A program made the position numbers and the translations under genes. The notes beneath the pieces are model-generated. The model was not told the DNA's origin and did not search any database. It saw only the letters and a program-made list of their open reading frames with translations. From Microcoleus sp. AS-A8 (GTDB lineage: Bacteria > Cyanobacteriota > Cyanobacteriia > Cyanobacteriales > Coleofasciculaceae): a stretch of 64,000 bases of DNA. Shown here one piece after another: positions 1-7,966 of this stretch. Numbering within the stretch: the first letter of the stretch is position 1; each line of letters begins with the position of its first letter. The stretch spans positions 124,001-188,000 of the forward strand of contig JAMPKV010000005.1 of the NCBI GenBank assembly GCA_039962225.1, given 5' to 3'.

Positions 1-131
1 TTCATCCATCGCTTCCCAGCCAAGTTGGGCAAATTGCTCTAACTCTGACTTAATCGCAAGACCATCTTTCTCTGCCTTGAATTTTTCAAATTTGTTGAGA
101 CTGGCCACTGGCTTGGTTGCGCTTGTCATAG
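1..131 (-). CDS. nirA: Ferredoxin-nitrite reductase, N-terminal part (runs off the window)
   Basis: Only the first 43 codons are present; the gene continues beyond position 1. It starts with ATG at 131 and reads MTSATKPVASLNKFEKFKAE, then KDGLAIKSELEQFAQLGWEA. The NKFEKFKAEKDGLA and GWEAMDE stretches match my recollection of the N-terminus of cyanobacterial NirA, which reduces nitrite to ammonium with reduced ferredoxin using sirohaem and a 4Fe-4S cluster. The catalytic part lies outside the window, so the call rests on this N-terminus and on the canonical NtcA-type promoter just upstream (220-261), which fits a nitrogen-assimilation gene. Confidence 0.85.
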
Positions 132-219
132 GTTTTTCCTCTTCGGGGTAGCGCTCCAATGTTCCCAAGGTCTTCCAGAGCGCTAATTCGATTGCTCTTT
201 AATTTACTGATTGCAGATA

Positions 220-261
220 AGGTTATTTGCGCTCCATGGGAGAATTTGTATCTTCAGTTAC
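220..261 (-). promoter_or_regulatory. NtcA-activated promoter of nirA
   Basis: On the minus strand the sequence has GTAACTGAAGATAC (248-261), a perfect GTA-N8-TAC NtcA site, followed after exactly 22 nt by TAACCT (220-225), matching the TAN3T -10 box. This spacing is the classical layout of NtcA-activated cyanobacterial promoters. The predicted transcript would start near 213 and leave a leader of roughly 80 nt before the nirA ATG at 131. Global nitrogen control (NtcA with 2-oxoglutarate) is therefore the likely regulator. Confidence 0.88.
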
Positions 262-617
262 AATATGTTTCAGTTTATGAAGAAAAAGCATAATTGCTAT
301 GCAGTTTGAACATAAAGGGGGGAATGAGAACACTATATTCAGCCCTAAGGTCGATCCAATCAAGGCTCAAAAGTTAGATGGGCTGTCAAATCTAGCCTTT
401 TTCCTCCCCATCAGTTACTAAACACGCTCAAGTGAAAATTTTTATTAAGATTTATGGAGAGATTGCCACTAAAGGCAAATAGGTGGCAGGGCCTTGGTTC
501 TAGGTGATTGCCTTTTGTCGGGTGAGTGTCACTTCCTAAAGTGTCACGTCCTTGAATCCGGCAGCGGCAGGGGAAGGGATATAGTTACTCTTGTGTGAGG
601 AGATTAAAGTTACAACG

Positions 618-664
618 AAAAAGCGCTTGGGGTCGAAACACGGCAAGACTCCCAGGCGCTTTTT
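618..664. terminator. Strong A/T-flanked hairpin, bidirectional terminator-like
   Basis: AAAAAGCGCTTGGG (618-631) pairs with CCCAGGCGCTTTTT (651-664) over 14 positions with one G-T wobble, and the stem continues with GTC/GAC after one bulged base. Outer A and T runs make it terminator-like on both strands. No gene ends nearby, so what it terminates is unclear; it could also be part of a small RNA. Confidence 0.55.
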
Positions 665-908
665 CATTGACGCCCATCTTGGGATTACGGCAATCTGTGC
701 TGGCTCCTTCAGGTGCGCTGACGCTAAGCTGATGTGCGTTGAAATTGCATCATCTTCTCCCCCAGCCTCCCCAGCTTCCCATTTTCTTACCCTGCAACTG
801 GAATGGCGATTAGCTGATCGTTGACTTACCTCCCCTAGGGCTGCCTCCCCTCTTGACACACTAGGGGCATTATGACCTGAATTTAAAATAGGATTTGAGC
901 AGCATCAG

Positions 909-951
909 GTTAAGCCATTATGCGGAGTTTAATTCAGCATAATGGCTTAAC
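909..951. repeat. Perfect 15-bp inverted repeat with 13-nt loop
   Basis: GTTAAGCCATTATGC (909-923) and GCATAATGGCTTAAC (937-951) are exact reverse complements; a G-T wobble and an A-T pair extend the stem outward. It is followed by a short T stretch on the plus strand. It is not GC-rich enough for a typical terminator, so its role is unknown. Confidence 0.7.
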
Positions 952-1193
952 TTTAGACTGAGCAATTATTCATAGAATATGAGCCTAAGCTTAAATTCGT
1001 TAATTTAACAAACCCAAAAATTGCGTATCTTTACCTAGGAGTTTAACTCAAACTTTACAACTATCAGGAATTTAATTCAAGCTTTTACCACTATCTGTCC
1101 AATTGTCTACAAATATCTACAAGCCATTTAAGCGAGTGATTAAAGATAAATAGACGCTCGGTTTGATAATTTATAATTGTGATCAAAGCCAAC

Positions 1194-1454
1194 ATGTTTG
1201 ACCCAACATCAACTTCAGATCAAAGTCTCAAGCAAACTTATTTAATAGTAAGTTCCAGGCGGAGACAAGCTAAACAAACATCAGCTATTGTCTCAGAAGA
1301 ATTGGCCATCGTTACCTGTAGTCTCCTGATTGCTGTATGCGCCATCCTAATGCTGATTGTCATGCAGGTGGTATCTGCTATGAGTTGGGGTACTGTCACA
1401 AGTGGGCAACTGCTCAATGGCAAAGGGTTATTCCAAGGCGGGGACAAGCTTTGA
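1194..1454 (+). CDS. Small hypothetical protein with one membrane segment
   Basis: An 86-residue frame starting at ATG 1194 (a GTG at 1179 would add five residues). I do not recognise it. A hydrophilic N-terminus with basic residues (SSRRRQAKQ) is followed by one long hydrophobic segment at about residues 38-60 (rich in L, I, V and A), then a short polar tail. This suggests a single-pass inner-membrane protein with a cytoplasmic N-terminus. A TATAAT hexamer at 1172-1177 lies close upstream. No clear ribosome binding site is seen, so the gene is only moderately supported. Confidence 0.45.
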   Translation: MFDPTSTSDQSLKQTYLIVSSRRRQAKQTSAIVSEELAIVTCSLLIAVCAILMLIVMQVVSAMSWGTVTSGQLLNGKGLFQGGDKL

Positions 1455-1460
1455 CAATGG

Positions 1461-1488
1461 GATTTTAGATTTTGGATTTTGGATTGGG
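1461..1488 (+). repeat. STRR heptad repeat, GATTTTG type
   Basis: Four heptads in a row: GATTTTA, GATTTTG, GATTTTG, GATTGGG. A 19-nt stretch of it is repeated exactly at 51650-51668 in front of trpA. Short tandemly repeated heptads are typical non-coding repeats of filamentous cyanobacteria. Confidence 0.75.
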
Positions 1489-1522
1489 TAGAATTAATCT
1501 CGCCAAAACCAAAAAATAGATA

Positions 1523-2821
1523 ATGTTAGAGCTTTTACAACAAGCGACTGCTGCGGCACATCAAGGAAATTGGTCATTGCTCAACCAATGCTTACAGCAC
1601 CTGCCATTGGGTACGAACGCCACAGAGGTGGATGCTCAATCAGCCACTCTCAATGAGACAGATTTAGAGCAAGTCCTGAATTTGGCTTTAGAGGTTCTCG
1701 ATGCAGGAGATTTTCGAGAACGCTGGGAGGTGGCTAAACTGTTTCCTAAACTGGGAGAACGAGCGATCGCACCCCTAATTGAAATTTTAGAAGATGACGA
1801 AGCGGAGATGGAGGCGCGCTGGTTTGCGGGTCGCATCTTGGCAGAATTTAATCATCCCACTGTGATAATTACTTTGGTTAATTTGCTCAGAACGGCTGAG
1901 GATGAAGACTTAGCGCTCATGGCAACTAATGCCCTTTCGAGTTTGGGGAACTCAGCCGTTAACGGTTTGGCGGATCTATTACTCGATCCAGAAACCAGGT
2001 TGTTAGCAACAACTGCACTCTCCCAAATCCGCCGTCCAGAAATTATTGAACCCCTGCTGAGTGTGGTTCACGACTCCCAGGTGGCAGTACGTTCTACAGC
2101 GATTGAAGCCCTCAGCAGTTTCCATGACTCCAGAATTCCACCTATTCTACTTGAAGCGTTGGAGGATAGTGCAGCCATGGTGAGAAAAGACGCTGTAGCG
2201 GGTTTAGGCTTGCGCTCCGATTTGTGGGCAGAATTAGATTTACTCAATCGTCTGCAACCTTTACTTTATGACTTCAATCGAGACGTTTGCCAGCAAGCGG
2301 CGATCGCATTAGGACGCTCAAAAACTGATGAGGCGGCTGAGGCACTATTTGAGGTGATTCAATCCCCCGCAACACCTGTTCCTTTACAAATCAACTTCAT
2401 CCGTGCCTTGGGCTGGGTAGAAACAACTAAAGCTTTAGACTATTTAGAGCACGCACTGGCGGTTGTATCGGTGGAAGGCGTGCAGGAAATTATCACAGTA
2501 CTGGGACGCGTAGAACAACCAGGGCTTAAAATTAGAGCGGCTCAGATTCTCCTCGATTTCTTCCATTCAGAACACTCAGCCGCCCAGTCTATTCCTGTCA
2601 GACAAGCGCTGACACAAGCCTGGGGTCACTTAGGAGAACAAAGTGCCATAGATGCATTGTTAGGATTATTGGCAGATCCGGCGGACAGTACCAGACTCCA
2701 TGCGATCGCCGCTTTGAAAAACTTCCCTACGGCTTATCAGCAGTTAGAACAGTTGGCGATTGACGAGAACCTAACACCGGCTCTAAAACAAGGAATTGCG
2801 ATCGCCCTGGCAGAATGGTGA
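1523..2821 (+). CDS. HEAT-repeat (PBS-lyase-like) protein
   Basis: 432 residues built almost wholly of helical HEAT repeats of about 30 residues. Repeat signatures include KLGERAIAPLIEILEDDEAE near 74-93, SLGNSAVNGLADLLLD near 140 and HDSQVAVRSTAIEALSSF near 183-200, continuing to the C-terminus (IDALLGLLADPADSTRLHAI). Such proteins act as scaffolds; in cyanobacteria the family includes phycobilin lyases (CpcE/F type) and many unassigned binding proteins. No phycobilisome gene is nearby, so a bilin lyase role is not supported here. The ATG at 1523 follows an A-rich leader without a strong ribosome binding site. Confidence 0.8.
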   Translation: MLELLQQATAAAHQGNWSLLNQCLQHLPLGTNATEVDAQSATLNETDLEQVLNLALEVLDAGDFRERWEVAKLFPKLGERAIAPLIEILEDDEAEMEARWFAGRILAEFNHPTVIITLVNLLRTAEDEDLALMATNALSSLGNSAVNGLADLLLDPETRLLATTALSQIRRPEIIEPLLSVVHDSQVAVRSTAIEALSSFHDSRIPPILLEALEDSAAMVRKDAVAGLGLRSDLWAELDLLNRLQPLLYDFNRDVCQQAAIALGRSKTDEAAEALFEVIQSPATPVPLQINFIRALGWVETTKALDYLEHALAVVSVEGVQEIITVLGRVEQPGLKIRAAQILLDFFHSEHSAAQSIPVRQALTQAWGHLGEQSAIDALLGLLADPADSTRLHAIAALKNFPTAYQQLEQLAIDENLTPALKQGIAIALAEW

Positions 2822-2887
2822 GTTTAGTGATGAGGAATCGCCATAGCCGCAGGCCAAACGTCCTATATCAAAATCTTAATTCCCCAT

Positions 2888-3685
2888 TTAGGCTTGATAG
2901 ACCAACTTCCAACTCACCATTAATAGGATGGAATAAATCACAAAGCGGAGAGTCCGTTGAGGGGTGATTTTGCACAGCTTCGCACCCACTAATACACCCG
3001 GTACTGTACCCAACCAGATGGGTAATACCAAACTCCAGTCAACCGTCCCCAGCGTGAGGTGTCCCAGGGAAGTAAACAGCAACAAAATAGCGGCTTGTGA
3101 AATATCGGTACCCACCAACTTCCGAGAGTCAAGGCGGAAAAAGGCGATCAGCACCAGCGCAAACATCGAACCGGAGGATACGCTCGTTAAACCCACCATA
3201 CAACCTAAAACGGCACCCACACTGACGGTTTGAAGACGACCCGACTTCGTTTTTAAGTCAAACTTGGGCAGTTCAGGTAACTTTAACTTTGGCACAAACG
3301 TCTTGAGCAGTAACTGCGCCAGTGCCGACACCGTGACGACTAACATCATGGCACCGATCAAGCGGAGCAGGATGTAATCCAGGTTAATGCCTCCCATATG
3401 CTGGAGCAGATATAAAATCCCGACTCCCGTCAGTGAACCGGGTACACTCCCCAAAGCCAGCCATTTGACTACTTGCAGGTCAAGGGTTTGCTGCCGCCAG
3501 TGCTTGACGCCGCCAATAACCTTCATTAATGTAGCTGCCACTACATCAGAGCTAACCGCGATCGAAGGTGGAACTTGGAACAGGAAAATCAACATCGGAG
3601 TGATGAGGGATGCTCCGCCTACTCCCGTTAATCCAACGACGATGCCAACTAAGAAACTTAAGAGCGGTAGTAAGAAGTAATGCAT
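2888..3685 (-). CDS. TauE/SafE family anion exporter (DUF81)
   Basis: 265 residues, about eight hydrophobic segments. The N-terminal GLTGVGGASLITPMLI signature and the internal second-half signature (LGCMVGLTSVSSGSMFALVL near 158-177) are the twin motifs of the TauE/SafE family. Members export sulfite, sulfoacetate or other organosulfur and carboxylate anions. A second family member is at 13524-14360 and differs clearly in sequence. The gene stands alone between a HEAT-repeat gene and a long intergenic region. The substrate cannot be read from the sequence. Confidence 0.85.
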   Translation of the reverse strand: MHYFLLPLLSFLVGIVVGLTGVGGASLITPMLIFLFQVPPSIAVSSDVVAATLMKVIGGVKHWRQQTLDLQVVKWLALGSVPGSLTGVGILYLLQHMGGINLDYILLRLIGAMMLVVTVSALAQLLLKTFVPKLKLPELPKFDLKTKSGRLQTVSVGAVLGCMVGLTSVSSGSMFALVLIAFFRLDSRKLVGTDISQAAILLLFTSLGHLTLGTVDWSLVLPIWLGTVPGVLVGAKLCKITPQRTLRFVIYSILLMVSWKLVYQA

Positions 3686-4074
3686 ACAAGCTGTTCTGCC
3701 TTAGAGGGTGAGAGTGTGAAAGCGATATTTCTTCGGATAGATGCGCTTCACACTGGTAGTCCGCTTTAGCGTTTCTGCGAAAATACAGCTACGCCGACAA
3801 GCAAGACGTTGGTAGTAGACACAGCCCTTTTGCGTGAGTTCACGCGCTTCTGTCCGTAACAAAGCTTCGGTGGATTCAATCTACGGTAAGTCGAGCGACT
3901 TACGGGTATAAAATGTTATTAAAATCTTATTCGGCTTCTTGTCTAATTGGCAAGAGTTAGAGTAATTTCATCAACTCTTATTATGTTTGAGCCGTAAAGT
4001 TCATCGAATCTTTAATTCTTGTGCTATTAAAAGCAAGCCACGATGCCTTATATGGAAGCTTGGAACAATCTCCC
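3686..4074. other. Intergenic stretch upstream of the tandem repeats
   Basis: No gene seen. It holds a short near-perfect palindrome GTAAGTCG-AG-CGACTTAC at about 3886-3903, closely followed by TATAAAAT, which could be an operator next to a -10 box. No coding frame lies downstream of it before the repeat array. Confidence 0.4.
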
Positions 4075-4245
4075 CTAATCCCGCTTTCATCATGTGGGAT
4101 TCAAGGAACTTCGAGCCGCAAGAAAAAAAACTGACTCCCTAATCCCGCTCTCATCATGTGGGATTCAAGGAACTTCGAGCAGCAGGGAAAAAAAATGACT
4201 CCACTAATCCCGCGCTCATCATGTGGGATTCAAGGAACTTCGAGC
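4075..4245. repeat. Three tandem copies of a 42-nt hairpin-forming core
   Basis: Cores at 4075-4116, 4139-4180 and 4204-4245 differ only in two bases of a loop. Each begins CTAATCCCGC, forms an 8-bp stem (AATCCCGC with GTGGGATT, one wobble) and ends GGAACTTCGAGC. The intervals of 22-23 nt also resemble each other (A-run of 8 followed by TGACTCC), so the true unit is a 64-65 nt tandem repeat, not a CRISPR. Any open frame read across it only translates the repeat. Confidence 0.85.
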
Positions 4246-4428
4246 AGCCAAAAAAAACTGATATATCAACGCCAAAAATGTTATAATTTTATACTTTATT
4301 TTATCAGTGTATTTCAACCCATAGTAATTGGGAAAAATAGTCGGTTTATTTTACTTTGTTGGAAAAATATTAGAGCTTGAAAAAGGTGCTTCTCAGCTTT
4401 GATAATTTTGGTTACATCTGATTGAAAC

Positions 4429-5238
4429 TCACTTTTCGGAATTTTTAACGAATTGGCTTAAATCTAACAATTTGACACCTCCCTTGCCCACAACCAAGGG
4501 TAGTTTTCCATCCCAGCGATCTATGGCTTGTTTGTGCAGTATCTCTGGAGTTAAAGTCACACGCAGCAACCTTTGCGCTTCAGCTTCTCCGCGTGCTAAA
4601 TTCACCTTAGCCTCTGCCTCTTTTATAGCCCTTAACACGACAAACCCTGCCTTCTTAGCCTCTTGCTCGGCAATTTGTTTCGCTTCAACGGCATCACTAA
4701 ATCGCGGAGAGAAGTGAACATGTACCAAAGAAATATCATCGACATCAATGTGATAATTATTGAGTCTTGTCATTAATGATTCATCTACACCCGCTTTGAC
4801 TTCTCCGCGCTTGGTAATAATTTCTTCAGCTGTGTACTCGGCTATGACAGCTTTTAGTACTTCTTCTACGGCTGGGTTAATAATTCGCTCGACGATAGCT
4901 CTCTCGTCCCCAATTTGCTGAAAAGTCGCATTAACTTTTTCTGGGATAATATGCCAGTTGAGAGCGACATCGGTGAAAACTTCTTGAAGGTCTTTCGAGG
5001 AGGCTTCGGCAGCAATTTCCTGCTTTTGTACGCGAACGCTCAAATTTTTCACAGTATTAACGATAGGGATTATCAGGTGAATTCCTTCTCCGAGTACTGT
5101 GTCCTGCACTTTGCCGAACTGCATTAGGACACCTCGTTCTCCAGCATTGACAATTACGAAAGGTGAGAAAATGATAACTGCCAGCGATAAGATTAGAAGG
5201 AATCGAACTGCTCTGTAGAGAGCTTTTTTTGATGTCAT
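4429..5238 (-). CDS. Prohibitin-like SPFH (band 7) membrane protein
   Basis: 269 residues. One N-terminal membrane anchor (residues about 12-32) is followed by the SPFH domain (GERGVLMQFGKVQ near 33-45, GIHLIIPIVNTV near 52-63), and an Ala/Glu-rich coiled coil near 180-225 (EAKQIAEQEAKKAGF, EAEAKVNLARGEAEAQRL). This order and length match the prohibitin subfamily (mitochondrial PHB1/2, cyanobacterial Phb1). Such proteins form ring-shaped membrane scaffolds, in cyanobacteria at plasma or thylakoid membranes, and affect protease access. It stands alone, with no NfeD partner. Confidence 0.9.
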   Translation of the reverse strand: MTSKKALYRAVRFLLILSLAVIIFSPFVIVNAGERGVLMQFGKVQDTVLGEGIHLIIPIVNTVKNLSVRVQKQEIAAEASSKDLQEVFTDVALNWHIIPEKVNATFQQIGDERAIVERIINPAVEEVLKAVIAEYTAEEIITKRGEVKAGVDESLMTRLNNYHIDVDDISLVHVHFSPRFSDAVEAKQIAEQEAKKAGFVVLRAIKEAEAKVNLARGEAEAQRLLRVTLTPEILHKQAIDRWDGKLPLVVGKGGVKLLDLSQFVKNSEK

Positions 5239-5515
5239 AATCGGTTGATGCGGCGGATTGAGACCCTAGTTGATGAATGACTTTAAAAAGTTTATCGAGG
5301 TAGTAACTCCTGTTGGCATCACAATAAAATAGCCTTAGTCAAGAATAAGTGATTTCTGCCTAAGGCTAAACTTCCCAATATATAGCCTTTCTCAAATAGA
5401 TGAAATACATCAACAGCATTAAGTAAACAGCAGTCAAGGGCTTGTGGTGTATCTCAGTTATTCGAGAACCGCTATAAATATATTAGGATTATTGAATTGC
5501 TACTTTTAATCCTGA

Positions 5516-5980
5516 TTAAACACCAGAGAAGAGAACGGGAGCTTCTAGAATTTTAAACTGAATCAAAGCCAAAATCACAAGAGTGTAAACGGCTGAGGAA
5601 ACTAAACCCATTAATAACTCTTTTTTCAAGTTACGATCTTTGGGTTGCTCCTGAAAAACATCCACAGCCCCTACTTGCATTAAGAGAATCCCTAAAATAT
5701 TTGAAATCCAATATCCTGCGATCGCGCAAGGCAGGAGTAAATCGGGGTTAAACCAACTACAGATATACCCAAAGCCATAAGCAATGGGCAGGTTAAAAAA
5801 CAGGTCATTCCAAAATGATAGGGGTGAAAGCAAAAATCCAAGTACCAAAAGGAATCCGCCTCTGAGCTTTTTCAACCAAACTTTGAGGCTGAATTCCTCT
5901 GGCACGAGCTGTTGTAACGACTCGGAAGCCCCCTGTCCTACGAAAGGAAGCTCGTCAATGACTGTTTTGGCCTTTTCCAT
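5516..5980 (-). CDS. Hypothetical multi-pass membrane protein
   Basis: 154 residues that I do not assign to a family. A hydrophilic N-terminus (about residues 1-37) precedes hydrophobic segments near 40-58, 63-78, 82-105 and 126-146, so three or four membrane passes are likely, with a charged loop (EQPKDRNLKKEL) before the last. It lies upstream of the prohibitin gene on the same strand but 277 bases away, so co-transcription is only possible. The start ATG at 5980 is the only good choice in frame. Confidence 0.6.
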   Translation of the reverse strand: MEKAKTVIDELPFVGQGASESLQQLVPEEFSLKVWLKKLRGGFLLVLGFLLSPLSFWNDLFFNLPIAYGFGYICSWFNPDLLLPCAIAGYWISNILGILLMQVGAVDVFQEQPKDRNLKKELLMGLVSSAVYTLVILALIQFKILEAPVLFSGV

Positions 5981-6224
5981 CGAACTGCGTTATCCCGATA
6001 TACTTACCGTAGTTTAATCGAGAGAGTCAGTAAACGTCTAGTACATAACCAGGGATTGGGGGTGAGGACTGACACACAGCATCTCTAGAGGCAATCTCCT
6101 CACCTCATTGGCGGTTGTGGTTGCCCAGCTTTTTCTTTTACGCAAGATCTTTCACGCAAGATAGAGAGGCAATAGGTTCACTCCTAGGTGGCGTAAAGCC
6201 ATACCCCTTGTGATGGAGGGGGAT

Positions 6225-6890
6225 TTAGGCTCTCAGCCACGGCAGGAGACTAAAGGTGCCTCGCTCGTACATGATAAATAGACCTAGGGCAATCAAGACA
6301 AAAGGGACAATGGCATGACCATAGCGACTCAAAACCTGAGCAATGTTCGGTTGACGCGTTAATTGGTAAGCGCAAATACACCAAACGCCTACCATCAAAA
6401 AAAAGACAATGATAATCACTCCCAGCCTGAGGAGGCTACTCCCGGCAAACAACGGAATGTAGATGCTGATATTGTCACCCCCATTGGCAAACGTTACCGC
6501 CGCCACTTGATACGTTGGGGGAGAAATCACACTTGAGAGGAAGGAGATTAGCGGGTTACGAGGTGAAGACGGCTCAAAATTAGGGGTTACCGTTTGCACC
6601 TGCGGTGTATCGTCTTTTTGCCGAGTCACCAGTTGCCTGATGCCAATGGCAATGGGTAGAAGTCCGAGTAATCCAATCCATTCGCGGGATACCACCAAGC
6701 CACCAAAAAACCCCGGTAAGCTGGCGAGGATGAGGACTGTAAAACCCAGGTACTGACCCACTACAATATGACGACGCCGGAAGTTAGCATCGACTTGAGT
6801 AAAAAATACCAGCAGGATAACGATGTCATCAATATTAGTGGCGGCGAAGGCTGTGATCCCTTCAGTGATAGCTGTCCCAAAGTCACTCAT
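6225..6890 (-). CDS. CadD family cadmium-resistance-type transporter
   Basis: 221 residues, about six hydrophobic segments. The N-terminal motif AATNIDDIVILLVFF and the second-half motif TFANGGDNISIYIPLFA are the paired signatures of the CadD family, with acidic residues inside membrane helices as expected for cation transport. Family members give cadmium resistance in Gram-positive bacteria; cyanobacterial members are uncharacterised to my knowledge. A paralogue lies at 9221-9922 and a third, ruined copy at 14403-14526, so the family has been copied locally. Confidence 0.82.
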   Translation of the reverse strand: MSDFGTAITEGITAFAATNIDDIVILLVFFTQVDANFRRRHIVVGQYLGFTVLILASLPGFFGGLVVSREWIGLLGLLPIAIGIRQLVTRQKDDTPQVQTVTPNFEPSSPRNPLISFLSSVISPPTYQVAAVTFANGGDNISIYIPLFAGSSLLRLGVIIIVFFLMVGVWCICAYQLTRQPNIAQVLSRYGHAIVPFVLIALGLFIMYERGTFSLLPWLRA

Positions 6891-7262
6891 GAGGGGGTAG
6901 AGCCGAGATTCCTATAAAAAAGTGCCCATTTTGGAGAAAACACTCTGTACGTTCGCGTTTCGAGTGTACTACGTTTGAGTCTGCCTAAGATTCAGGCACA
7001 ACACACGGGGAAAATCCCCAAGTAATAGCCCACCGTTTCGATAACCCCGTTATGGCCCAAAGGTGCAGCCGGAGGTCCTATGAGGATGGGGAAGAGATGC
7101 TTTAAACGCTTAAAAAAGGGGTTTACAACTCAGATTAGGTATAAACATAGCCCCTATAAATATCCATATAACCCGCTTTGCTGGCTCCTAGTGGGGTAAC
7201 AAAACCTTGAATAGCAGCCGTATTCCCCTCATTCTCCTCTAACTAATCGACTTTAAGGTTTG
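6891..7262. other. Intergenic stretch between CadD and DUF202 genes
   Basis: 372 bases without a gene. It contains a small hairpin GGGGAaaaTCCCC (7007-7019) and several short G/C-rich blocks. I compared it with the Mn2+ (yybP-ykoY) and other metal riboswitch consensus features I know and found no convincing match. Confidence 0.4.
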
Positions 7263-7730
7263 TTATTCAAATGCAGCATTCAACAACATAGGGTTGAGGG
7301 GGGCTGTAAACACAAAATAGATGACACCAGCTCCCAAGATGGTGACGGCAAGGCTGAACAGAAGTAGCCAACGGTCAGATGGTTCATAGGTATCTTCGTC
7401 GATATCGTGGCGAACGGAAAAGTAGTGCTGGGTTGAGAGTAACACCGTGAGCAGACCCACCAATGAGAAGAGCAAACCTAATTTCCATCCCGTGCCGGGA
7501 CGGGGAATCAAGGGAGGTTGAAAGTGACGAAGGCGAACGATGACAACGCCAAAACCCATCATAGCGATCGCAGTGCGTATCCATGCTAAGTAAGTGCGTT
7601 CGTTCGCTAAGTGATCTCGCACTCGCGAAGGATTTCGTCGTCCTTGTTGCTTGGTTTCTATCTCTTGAGATTTTGTATCTACCGTGGTGGCCTTAGTCTC
7701 TACTTTGGTTGGTTTGAATTGTAACTGCAT
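7263..7730 (-). CDS. DUF202 (YidH-like) membrane protein
   Basis: 155 residues from ATG at 7730, which has an AAGGGG ribosome binding site 8 nt upstream; a GTG at 7739 would add three residues. The DUF202 signature RDHLANERTYLAWIRTAIA sits near residues 37-55, followed by three membrane segments (the last at about 125-147). The polar N-terminus, rich in K, T and Q, is not part of the domain. The molecular function of DUF202 proteins is unknown. Its place between two CadD-type transporters is the only hint and may be coincidence. Confidence 0.8.
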   Translation of the reverse strand: MQLQFKPTKVETKATTVDTKSQEIETKQQGRRNPSRVRDHLANERTYLAWIRTAIAMMGFGVVIVRLRHFQPPLIPRPGTGWKLGLLFSLVGLLTVLLSTQHYFSVRHDIDEDTYEPSDRWLLLFSLAVTILGAGVIYFVFTAPLNPMLLNAAFE

Positions 7731-7840
7731 CAATAACACCCCTTATTCTCGCTCAGATGTACAACTAAAACAACTAGAGAGCCTCAATATTATTTTTATT
7801 CAGAGGCTGTTGCTTGATAAATTTTGATTCCCCTCAATCT

Positions 7841-7943
7841 CCTCGCTCTCATCTCCACCTCAAAAAGGGTGAACTTGCAGGGAGTGAGAATTTCTCATTT
7901 TTCAGGTTGCAATCGGAGATGAAAGTGAGGATGAGAAGCGAGG
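7841..7943. repeat. Imperfect foldback element
   Basis: CCTCGCTCTCATCTCC (from 7841) is matched, with small insertions, by the reverse complement of 7915-7943 (CCTCGCTTCTCATCC and following). The arms enclose about 52 bases. It resembles a decayed miniature inverted-repeat element. A short plus-strand frame across it (7814-8008) runs into the 3' end of the neighbouring gene and is not believed. Confidence 0.35.
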
Positions 7944-7966
7944 GAGAACCGTTCAGACTAGACGAT

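Larger units (their letters stand above)
262..1193. other. Gene-poor stretch upstream of nirA
   Basis: About 930 bases without a convincing gene. Open frames on both strands near 536-859 have low-complexity, unfamiliar translations and span a strong hairpin. The stretch holds two perfect or near-perfect inverted repeats (618-664 and 909-951), a direct repeat of GTGTCACNTCC (about 526-551), and a TATAAT hexamer (1172-1177) before the next small gene. Confidence 0.6.

Noticed and set aside
593-664. Yfr1-like small RNA on the minus strand (CTCCTCACAC core downstream of a hairpin)
   Set aside because: The 10-base core and a 5' hairpin are present, but the hairpin ends in a T run like a terminator and no 3' terminator stem follows the core.
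536-859. 107-codon minus-strand and 77-codon plus-strand frames
   Set aside because: They overlap each other and a strong hairpin; translations have no recognisable features or ribosome binding sites.
4075-4245. CRISPR-like array of three repeats
   Set aside because: The intervals are similar to each other (A-run and TGACTCC) and no cas gene is near; it is a longer tandem repeat.
6891-7262. Metal-sensing riboswitch before the CadD gene
   Set aside because: No match to the yybP-ykoY or other metal riboswitch cores could be traced by eye.
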